In this document: piece after piece, positions 50,801-62,800 of the stretch
Numbering within the stretch: position 1 is the stretch's first letter
Layout of the letters: each line of letters begins with the position of its first letter
Source of the DNA: Thunnus maccoyii
Taxonomy: Eukaryota > Chordata > Actinopteri > Scombriformes > Scombridae
Assembly: GCF_910596095.1 (NCBI RefSeq)
Contig: NC_056552.1
Location: forward strand, 14,923,111 to 14,987,110
Reading direction: 5' to 3'
DNA: 64,000 nt
The notes under the pieces: generated by a model
The model's input: only the letters and a program-made list of their open reading frames with translations
Told to the model about the DNA's origin: nothing
Database searches by the model: none
Made by a program: the position numbers and the translations under genes

Positions 50801-53800
50801 CAGGTAAATGTGTGAGAAAATGTATATTATAGAGCAATCAGTTATACTAATCCAAATGCCCACCTCATATATTTTTACCACTACCTAACTCCCAGGGGCA
50901 ACCTGCTCTCCGCAAGCGTTCACCTGCAACAACAAACACTGCATCCAGCGCAACTGGCGCTGCGACGGCACTGACGACTGTGGTGACGGTTCTGATGAAA
51001 TCAACTGTCCCACTCGTCTCCCTACCACCTGTGCTGCTGCGTACTTTACCTGTGATAACAATAATTGTATCTCTAAATCATGGGTGTGTGACGGTGACAA
51101 TGACTGTGGTGATGGCTCTGATGAACATAACTGCAGTAAGTATATAGGGACTGTCCATTTTTATCTCTGTTGACACTTAAAGAAATTGGTTCATACAAAT
51201 ATTATCTTGCAAATGTATTGAAGCAAAAATGCTTTATCTGTGATTGGCAGATTCAACCATCACTACATGCGGTCCTTCCTACTTCCTTTGTCCCGACCAC
51301 CGCTGCATATTCAACTCCTATGTGTGTGATGGAGACCAGGACTGCTTGGATGGCTCTGATGAGAAAAACTGTGGTAGGAATAATTTGATTCTTTGTTGAT
51401 TTCTGTTTTAGGCATGTTGGTCATGTATATGAGACTGAATACCTTCTTATATGCGAAATTCTTGAGTTAAGTGCATTCATTTGTTGTGCTGTGATCATTT
51501 ATCTATCTGTTCTTCTTTGTTTTTTTACTTGAAGAGTTTTCCTGTGCCTCCTATGAGTTTGCCTGTGCCACCGGGGACCAATGTGTCAACTCAGGATATC
51601 GGTGTGATGGAGTGTTTGACTGCAGGGACCATTCTGATGAGCGAGACTGTCGTAAGTAAATTACACAGGCTGATGCTGGATAGAAAAAACTATCAATCAT
51701 GTTCATTAATTCTGTAATGATAACCAATTGTACCACTTGAAAATCAGCCAGCTTTATTGTTCATACCATATTCACTGTTGTTAACATGAATCAATGTACA
51801 GTGCCAGTCAGAAGTTTGGACACACCTTCCCATTGACTTGAATGAAAAAGTGCATCCAATTAAAAACAGGACAACAATACATATTACACCTCTTGATGTC
51901 AAGTTTTCTGCTGCTGGGTTACTGACATTTTTAAATGTCTGTGGTGTCTCCAGCCACTCGAGGTCCAGGCCTGTGCCATGACAATGAGTTCCAGTGCCAG
52001 ACCGATGGCCTCTGCATTCCAGATGAGTGGGAGTGTGACGGCCATCCAGACTGTGAGGATGGATCTGATGAACACAACTCCTGCCCACAGATCACCTGCA
52101 GACCCAACTACTTCCAGTGTACCAACAAGGCGTGCATCCCCTCAAGCTGGTTGTGTGACGGCGACAACGACTGCCGGGACATGAGCGATGAACAGAACTG
52201 CCCCACCCCTCCATTTACTTGTCCTTCCGATCAGTGGCAGTGCCCCACTGACCAGATGTGCATCGACCTGGACAAGGTGTGCAACGGCCAGAGGGACTGC
52301 CCTAATGGAGCAGATGAATCACCTATCTGCAGTGAGTTTCACAGACATCACATCATGTACTGTAATTTAAATTATATTTAGCCCTCAGACAAGAATACTA
52401 ATATTATAATGGTGCTATTTTATGTGATTTAAAATATGAGGGCCTTGTATGAATAATCAAAATGTAGCACTATTAGACAAGAAAATCCTTAAAACCTCAG
52501 AATTATGTGAATAGTGAGTCTAAGTAGGCAATATTTTTGAAAAGACCCCAATACATTTGTAGCACATCAGTGCAATAAATGTACAAGAGTAATTTGCTTA
52601 ATAAAAGAGAAAATAACTTACAAAGACAACACACCACTGAAATGGAAGATACAAATCAAAATGTCAGAACAACTAATACAGCTAGATTCTTAATAAATAC
52701 ATAAATGCTTATTAACTATCATATCATTTCATGAAGACCAAGATGACTGTGCACTGAACAACGGGGGCTGCAGTTACCGTTGTGTCCAAGGACCATTTGG
52801 GGCTCAGTGCATCTGTCCACCGGGATTTCAGCTGCTCAACGACTCAAAGACTTGTGAAGACATCAACGAGTGTCTGATCCCAGGTTTCTGTAGTCAGCAG
52901 TGCTACAATGAGAGAGGAAGCTTCAGGTGCTACTGCTCGGATGGTTACCTCCTAGAGCCTGATAGACGCACCTGCAAAGCTGCAAGTAAGCAAAAAAACA
53001 TGGCATTACAAATAAAGCTGCCTGGTATAACCTGCTAATTAATTCTGATATGATATATGGAAAAAATCATTTTTACATATGCAATTCCCTTCTCTGCGGA
53101 GAATGGAATTTTATCCACAAAGTGCTCTTGAAATAATTTGTTGGTATGAATCATAATATTTTTTCTGCCATTAGACCCTATAGCAGCTGTACTTCTGGTT
53201 GCCAAGCGCAGTCAGATCATTGCCAACCGGATCAACATGAGACCACCCCAGATTCTTCCAGTGATCAGCGGTTCAGGCATTGTGACTGTAGACTTTGATC
53301 GTGTTACTTCCAAAATCTACTGGGCTGATGCCTCTCAGAAGAAGATATTGAGCGCCTACCAGAACGGCACCGACAGACGGGAAGTAAGAGACATGATTAC
53401 ACAAATGCATTAAAGTAATATTTCACAATAGAATGAAACTCAATTGAACTGTGCAAGATTCTCATAGTCAGTGTTCAATGTGTTGTGGTGTGTCTGTTGC
53501 TCTAGGTTTTCTCCACTGGTCTGATGGTACCCGAGAGTATAGCTGTGGACTGGGTGGCAAGAAACCTTTATTGGACCGACTCTGTCATGGAGAACATTGA
53601 GGTGTCCACTCTGGATGGTCGCTTCCGAAAAGTCCTCCTCACCAAAAATGTTACCAGCCCTCGTGGACTGGTTTTAGACCCCCGTAATCAGTAAGTAGAG
53701 ACTCTTTGAGGGAAACTTACAAGGCTATTTAGTTAGTCTTTAATTTGGTCTTATATCACTGTCTTTCAAAACCTTTGAGCCTTTGAACAACCTGTTGCAA

Positions 53801-56800
53801 GACATAATAAACCTTTTGTCAAAGTGCCTTATCACACTGTCATTCTTTCCAGTACCAACGTGATGTTCTGGTCCGACTGGGGTCAGAACCCCAGGATCGA
53901 GCGGGCAGACATGGATGGAACTATGAGAAGAGTCATCGTCAGCACAAAGCTCTACTGGCCCAACGGCCTGGCCCTGGACTACACCACGCGTAGGGTCTAC
54001 TTCGCAGACGCCTACCTCAAATATATTGACTACTGTGACTATAACGGGAACAACCGCCATCAGGTCATAGCAAGTGACATGGTATGTTAATTTTGATACA
54101 AATGAAGAAGTGATATAGTAACCATGGCAATCATTTAGTAATGCAGTCAGAAAGAGGAGAAAATGAAAACACTTCACAGAAACAAGATGAATCAGGAACA
54201 AGTCAGTCACCAAATGTTTCAATTTGTGAAAGGATTTCTGACCTGATGTCAATACTCAGTGCCATTTCTTTACATATGAGAAATTGTATTGTATTGTATC
54301 AGTTTGATCAAGAATCACAATCACAACTGAACATTTTTATCATTGAATAAGAATTATTCCTTGGCACATGTATCAGTTTTAAGTGACTTAGCTGACATTA
54401 AAGATGTACAAATTAGCAAAAATGTTACTGTAACAGTAAAGTACATTTTGATCAAACATGTCATATGAATGTGTGTAATTGTATCAATATAAATCAGGAT
54501 GGTAATGAAAAGGAGCATCTAAGTTAAAATGGAAAAACAAAACCTTGTTAGGATGAATTTGAAAACCTATCAACCCTGTTCATGCCCACTTGACACCCAG
54601 GTTCTCCAGCACCCACATGGTATGACAGTCTTCGAGGACCACGTCTACTGGTCGGAGCGTTACACCAGCAAAGTGATGAGGACAAACAAGTTCCACGGTG
54701 GCAACATCACCACTCTGATGAGCAGCGTGTACCAGCCCATGGGCATCATTATGGACCATCCCGTCAAACAGCCCGCAGGTAATTTCTAATACAGCTTGCT
54801 TGGATACCTGTAGTTTCCTAACATGTAGTGAATGTATGTATGTTGATGCAGTGTTGAGTTGGTGTTGGTAAAAGCATCTTATGTGTCGTCACAGAGAGTA
54901 TACATTTAGCCCTCTGGAGTTTTTGTGGGCCTGAGAACTCATAATATGAGAATTATGTGAACTTATCAAAAACTTGCGAACCTAAGTTGATCTAAAATAT
55001 GGCATCTAATAGTAAAAACAGGCTACTGAAATTACACTAACCACATACAACAGATACAAATTTAGTCACAAAAATCCTAAAGTTAACAGAAAATAATACA
55101 CTTTACCATATCAGAGGCTGCAACCAGCATTTGGAACAAACCATACAAAATTGGCGAGATGTCTGTTTGAAGGTGACACTGTGGTTCTGTATTTAGCCAT
55201 CAACCCATGCAGAGAACACATGTGCAGTCAGCTGTGCCTGCTGTCAGGCCGGAGACCCAGGTACTACACCTGCCACTGTCAGTCTGGCTGGAAACTGGAT
55301 ACTGACAAACGCACCTGTATCCGAGGTAGGCCTTTTTTGCAGTAGCTTTGATTCAAATTCATTTTGTAGTGTGTCTGCACAGTTGTGTGAGTATTGTGTT
55401 CCTCTTATCATGTGTACTTCTACTCTACTCTAGACAGCAATCCCTTCTTGATGGTGGTGAGAGATTCAGTGATTTTTGGCATTCCTCTGGACCCCGCTGA
55501 CCCCTCCAACAATGCGATGGCCCCTGTGTCTGGCATTAGCCAGGGGCGGGACATCGACTTCGATGACCAGCAGGAGCTTGTCTATTGGGTGCAGAGCACT
55601 GTGAGTGGAGGTTTTGAGTCAAACCCTTGAGGAATGTTTTATGATATATAATGATTACTGTGACTCAAGATTAGGCTTTGCACAACACCAAGAGTTTACA
55701 ATTTCTACAACATGTAATGGAAATTTATGGATAATTACTGGTGCCCACTTGTTCATTTTCTTGATTATTAATATTATTACTTGAATATCTGCAGTTTCAA
55801 AAACACTTCTTTTGATGCATTTTCTCTGATTTTGCTCCACCTTTCAGGGTTCTATATGGCAAGTGAAAACCAGCGGCGCCAACAGGTCTGAGTTTGCTCC
55901 AGCAGCACTCATGGGATCGCCCTCTGGTCTGGCTTTTGATTGGATAAGCCGAATGATGTATTACACCAATCCCACTGTTAAAGCCATAGAGGTGAGTGTT
56001 CATAATTAATGGCAAGAGCCCAACTTTGCCAAAACTAGCCTTAGATGGGTTATAGAAGGACAAAAAGCAACACCTGAGAGACATATTTAACCATTTAACA
56101 ACAAATATACTACTTTCCTGTTTACTATCTCAGCAAGACAATCTTATTTAGACTCATTACTGTTGTATCTCAGATTTCCCTCTTTGTTATTTATTTATTT
56201 AGCATTTGTTTCATTTAATGTGCAATACATTAATGTTTCTTCCCTGCATAGTTTTGCCTTTTCTCACTTAATTTCTGTTTTTTCATTGTTATTGTTCAAA
56301 TAAATAAACTAAACATAACACTTCACTTAGGTTATCCGTGTAGATGGAAACGAACACTACAGGAAGACCCTCATCACCTCTACTGGCAAACCGGAGGGAG
56401 CAGGAGAGCCCATTGGAATAGTCCTGGATCCAGCCCGAGGGTAAAGTTTCTGTTTACTGAATAATGGAAGGAACAAATCATCAAGTTTCAGTTTCATATT
56501 CAGATGCTTGTCCTCTCTTCTGTGATCCTGAACAATAGTTATTAATTTGTACATACTTCCTAGCACAGGAAAGATAAAAGCAACAGACCAAGACCTCATC
56601 AGAATTATTTGAGATAATAGCTGGCTGACAGGACAAAGTAGTCTAATTGTTTTAATGACCATCATGTAATTGGACATTTAAAAAGAAGATTTATTCCTCC
56701 AACAGCTGCATGTCCATCACAGTCATGTTTCTTGTCATACAAGAAACCCACCCCAATCAATTAACAGTAACAGTCTCTTAGCATTTCTTTAGAGTAGGTG

Positions 56801-59800
56801 AAGTAATCCAACAAAGACCATAAGAAGATTTTTTTTGACCAAGAAAGGATTTTTACACATAGCTAGATTCAAAATTTTGGATACCTAATACACACATTTT
56901 TTTTTTACCTCCATAGGAAATTGTTTTGGACAGACAAGGGGTCAGACAGTGGAGTTCCTCCAAAGGTTGGCAGCGCTGACATGGACGGAAGCAATCTCAG
57001 GAACCTCTACACAGGCAACATGGCCAACATAGGATTCATCACCGCTGACATTTCTACCAGGAAACTGTACTGGGGTGTGGCAGGCTCAGGGGTGGTATGT
57101 ACAGTGTACATGCTTAATGTATAGACTAAGAACAAAAATATTATCAGTTACTGTACATTTCATTGCAAGCTGCAATTTAGGGATGTTGTGGGGAATAAAC
57201 TCTCCTCAACTCTGTTTACCCTCCTTGTTTACCCAGATTGAGAGTGGCACAATGGACGGTATAAGCCGGGTGACGGTGGTCAGTGGTCTGTCCCACCCAT
57301 GGGGGCTGACAATCTACCAGAACCACCTCTACTACACCGACCTGGACTATGAGGTCATCGAGAGGGTGGACAAGGACACGGGTGCCAATATGGTGGTGAT
57401 GAGGAGTGGCATGTCTGGCCTGCGTGCCCTCAAAGTGCACGCCAGAGATAGTACGTAGATTCAGTGGTTTTATATTTAATTCAGAGGTGTCTGTCCTTGA
57501 GCTTTTTGGTGTTTTCATCCATTATGCAACAGGCAATTACTGCCAGTGAGGGAGCGAGTTTAGTGTCCTCCTCAAGGACAGGACACTGCAGGATTGAGCA
57601 CCACTTGTATATCTACTCTTGAATGTAGGTTTTCAGAGAAGATTTCACCTCTGTGTCTGCTTGATTCATCGAATGTGAAAAATGTTATTAAGATATTTTA
57701 AAAAAAATGAATGCTCAATGAATTACAACTATGAACAATTTAGAGTGCAGCATATATTTTCAGAAACTAAATAAATAAAAAGATATATTTTTTTAAAAGT
57801 GCTCATATAAAACAGCATGTTTGAGCAAACACAGGGAAAAAGAAATCCAAACTTGCTAAATTTTGATGAAAATAAAAGATTTGCTCTAATATGCCTTTGA
57901 AATTGTTGGTCAGAGATTCAGCACAGCACATGACAGTTTCATTGCACTAATATGGGCTCATAAGATCCAATAATGCTCACCACCACCACCACCATTGTCT
58001 TTGTCTCTCCCACCTCAGACTCAGCAGGGACCACTAATGCCTGCAGCTCCAACAACGGGGGCTGTGCTCACCTCTGTCTGCCCAAACCAGACAATAAGAA
58101 GACCTGTGCCTGCACCACAGGCTTTTACCCGTCTCAGGATGGATCCCGCTGTCAACAGTATGACTCTTTCGCCATTGTCTCCACCCCCAAGTACATCCGT
58201 GGTTTCCACATAAACAGCTCTGACCACTCTGAGGCTATGGCGCCTGTCGGTGGACGTACGTTGGCTTTATATTGTCCAATTTTATGTTGTTTGAGCCTGT
58301 TGTGCATATTATACAGCATTATCTGTGAATTGTTAACCAGTTACTACAGGCAGGATCCACTGAATACTGTTTACCCTTTTGCAGTTTCCTACTCCAGTAA
58401 GGGGAAGTTGGACCTCCATATCGAAGCTGGCTTTGTTTACTGGACTGATAACAGCACCTCCACCTCCTATAGGGGGATCTTCAGGGCCAAAACAGACGGA
58501 GGGCTTTACAGCAGTGTCATTGCCTCAGGCATTGGAAGAGGAGGCATCCAGGGACTTGCTGTAGACTGGGTTGCTGGTATGAAGCCAGTTCTGTCTACCG
58601 GCCATCCCTTCATTTGTCAATTTTAGTTACAGGGAGCAAGCTCTTATCATTCACCTTAGAAAAAAGGGTCATAAAACAATAACTGTAAAAATAAATTAAC
58701 CATATATTTAAAAAAAATATAAATCAATAATTTGTGTTAAGTTCGTGTAAAACTTATCACTATTGTACCCTTCAAAGAATTATGACTGTGTATCTCTGTG
58801 CTGACAAATGACACTCTCTTTTCTTCCCATCTCTCCATTTGCCTCCTCAGGTAACTTGTACTTTAGCAATGCCTTTGAGAGTGAGACCTACCTGGAAGTG
58901 CTTGCCATTAACACCACCTACCGAAAGATTCTCTTCAAGTCCTCCCAGGACAAGCCCCGTGACCTGGCTGTCAGCCCCAAGCTTCGCTACCTCTTCTGGA
59001 CTGACGGTGGCCAAACACCCAAGATTGAGCGGTCCCTGCTGGATGGCACCAACCGCACGGTGTTGGCATCAGAGAGCCTGGCGTCGCCTCGTGGCCTAAC
59101 TATTGATTATATCAATGACTTTCTCTACTGGACAGATGATGTTCTTGATATGTTCTCGCGCATGGCCTCGGACGGCTCACAGAGGCAAATTATCCGGTAT
59201 GGGAGCCGGTATCCATCTCCAACAGGGATGGCTATATTTGGAAACTACATGCTGTGGGTGGATAAAAAGCTTGGCAAGCTCTTCCAGGCCAGTAAAGACC
59301 CAGCTAACACTGACCAGCCAGAGGTGAAAGTGAAACCAGCTTAATTTACCATAGTTTTAGCTTTCATAATAATCCTATTTTGTGATCTCTCATTAAAACA
59401 ACCAAATAATTTGCCATTTTATATCTAGAATTTCTTGTTCTTTGCACAAAAACATTTTTCAGTCAGTCAGACACAAGATTTTCATAGTTTTATCTACACC
59501 TAAATTGGCATAATGGCACTATTCAAAGCAACTTTCCTGTCCAATTAGAACATCATCTTATTTTGGGCTGGACAAAAAGGAAAACCATTGGGAATAGAGA
59601 AAACAGAGCAATTGCTGCTGCTGCGGTGAACAGGAATTAGCTACAGAAGCAATAAAATGTAGCAGCTGCAATAGCAGTTAGTAGTTAGCATCAATAATAG
59701 CTTAGTGGCACCATCATTTTCTTGTGTCCAGAGAATGATTTTGTAAGATAAAAAAGACAAACTTTTGATATCAGTTAGAGTCAATTGTGGATGTTTAATG

Positions 59801-62800
59801 ATCCTTCTGTGAATGTGCTATGCCCATGCCACTAAATAACAAAATATGTTTTTCTTATGTTACCAGGTAATCCGAGACAATCTTGACGGACTGATGGATG
59901 TCACCATCTTTGACGCTCACATCCAACCGACATCTGCCAATCAGGTGGACTTTAACCCATGCCAGGAAGATAACGGGCGCTGCCAGCAGCTCTGCTTCGC
60001 CATGCCAGGCCAGGAGAAGCCAAAATGTGGTTGCGCACATGGATCACTCCTTAATAATGGCGTAACATGTGGTTATGGACAAGATGAGTTTCTAATTTTC
60101 ACCACAGACTACACACTGAATAGCTTGAGGTTAGATCCCACAGATCACAGCAGCCCTTATCCAACGGTGAACCTGGGCTACAACTTGATGGCACTGGATT
60201 ATGACTTTAAGGAGAGGCAAATTTTCTTCACCCAGAGCAAGGGGATAGGCCGGAGCAGGATTGGCTACATCACCACAACATCAGTCGCCAGCCCACCTGT
60301 GTTTATAGCCACAAGTGAGCTAAGCATTAATTATGACTTGTAATATTTTTTTCCTACTGTTTTATTGTTGCTTTTTGTTTGTCTTTACCACTTCCTTCTC
60401 TTACCCTCTCTGTTTCATTTTCTCATTTCCTTAAAGATCTTATCATTTTTGCCTCCCTTTATTCAATATCCTCCTATCTATTTTATACTATTCAGATTTG
60501 GATGACCCAGAGGGCTTGGCGTATGATTGGGTCAACAAGCGTCTCTACTTCACTGACTACTACAGCAGAAATGTAGAGTCCATTGGGGTGGATGGGATGA
60601 ACCGCTCAATCATCGCCCATGCGAACCGCCCCAGAGGCATCATCGTCGACCCCTGCTATGGGTAAAAACAAATGACCATCACTTCACTAGCATATGTCTA
60701 CAGATTGGACAAAGATATAAAAATGTCCAGGTTTTCACTGTGATGTGAACATCATCAAAATACACTGATGAGCTCTCTCTCCTTCCTTCTCTCCCTGTTC
60801 TCTCTGCCCAGTTACCTGTACTGGACTGACTGGGCCAGTCCAGCTAAGATTGAGAGGGCCACACTGGGTGGAAACTTCCGGACTTCCATTATTAACAGTG
60901 GTCTCTCAACGCCCAATGGTCTGTCTTTGGACTATGAAGAGAGGATGTTGTACTGGGCTGATGCTTCACTGTATGTTCACTATTGTATTACAAAGTAGTC
61001 AAGGGACACATTTTGTAGCATGTTTTCTTGACAACTTCTTTCTTACCTAACTGCTTCTCTCAGAGACAAAATCGAGCGGGCTACTCTGACGGGTGAGAAC
61101 CGACAAGTGATTGTGCAGGGGGTCCAGCACCCCTACGCCATGACTGTATTCCAGCAGGACATCTTCTGGACTGACTGGACTGAAAGAGCCGTCTTTAGGG
61201 CTGGGAAGGATGATGGCTCTGGCTTAGCAGTGTTGGTCCAGGACTTGCAGTACCGCCCAATTGACATCCACGTCTTTGCCGCGTCTAAGCAGGAGAGCTG
61301 CTCCAGCTCCTGCCAGCAGTTCAATGGAGGCTGTAGTCATATCTGTGTTCCTGGTAAGAGCAGATTCATTCACTGATTATTTCTATGTTCCCTTCAGTTC
61401 TTCTTAATTCTTATATTCCCTTATATCTCTCCTGCAGGTCCTCTGGGCCCTGAGTGCCAGTGTCCTCATCAGGGGAAGTGGTACCTGGCCAATAATGGCA
61501 AAGACTGTATCCAAGACACTGGGAAACGCTGCCCGCCAGAGCAGTTCACCTGTCTCAATGGTAACTGCATCTCTGCACGCTGGAAGTGTGACGGCTACGA
61601 CGACTGCCGGGACAACTCAGATGAGCTGGAGAGAGTGTGTGGTGAGAGATGAAGACTTTTATCAGTATGTAGTCACCATTTTGGTAATTGGCCTTGACCC
61701 TTTTAACCCTTTTATGCTGCTAACATAAGAATGTAAGCTAATTTAGCTGTTAGCTTGATGTTGAAAAAGAGAGAAAGCAGAAATCCAAAAACATGAATAT
61801 CATGGGTTGAGAGTAAATCTACACTCCATCGTTCCTCCTGCCCAGCCTTCCACACCTGCTCAGCCATGGACTTCTCCTGTGACAACGGGCGCTGCGTGCC
61901 GCTCAGCTACGCCTGTGACTACACAAACGATTGTGGTGACAACAGTGACGAGCGCGACTGCCCCTTCCCCACATGTAACCCTGCTACTGAGTTCACCTGC
62001 GGCAACGGTCGATGCATCAGTGCAGCCTTTGTCTGTGATGGCCACAACGACTGCAAAGATAATGCTACCTCTGACGAAATCAACTGCCGTGAGTGACAAT
62101 GATCAAAGGGTTGATTGGAAAGATGTTTTTAAAACTTTCTGACTTGAAATCATTGATTTAACTTTAAAGACTCTAATATATGAGTAACCATCTCCTCTTC
62201 CTCAGCAACTACAGTTTAGGTTCTCTTGAACTTTAATGATCAGTACTAGAATATCGTGGTTGTTGATCCTGTGGTTGATGTTTTTACCTTTGCCCTCCTC
62301 AACCTTCTCCAGCTGACAGGCAATGTCCTGCGGGCCAGGTCAAATGTGACCATACCAACATCTGCATCTACCCTGAAAACCTGTGTGATGGTTACAACAA
62401 CTGTGGAGACAACAGTGATGAGAATCCTCTCTTCTGTGGTAAGTTGAATCGTCAGCGTCAGAGAGAGACCTGCTCTTCCTTAGCAGAAACTGTATAACCC
62501 ACAAAGTTAATGACTTCCTTTCTTAGTAGATTCAGTAGAACTGTACATGGATATAGGTCTAAATCTGGCTGTGTGTTACTGTGCTACAGCGGGTCGCACA
62601 TGCTCTCCAGACCAGTTCCGCTGTGATGGAGGGATTTGTATCCCTGGCTCTTGGGTGTGCGACTCTGTGAGAGACTGCAATGATGGGACAGATGAACCTC
62701 CCTCCTGCGGTGAGTTTTCTGCATTAACATTTGATGTTTCAGGTATTTAAGCAAACAAGTGACACTTTTCTTCACCTTGACAGGTCTCGATCGTTGATGG

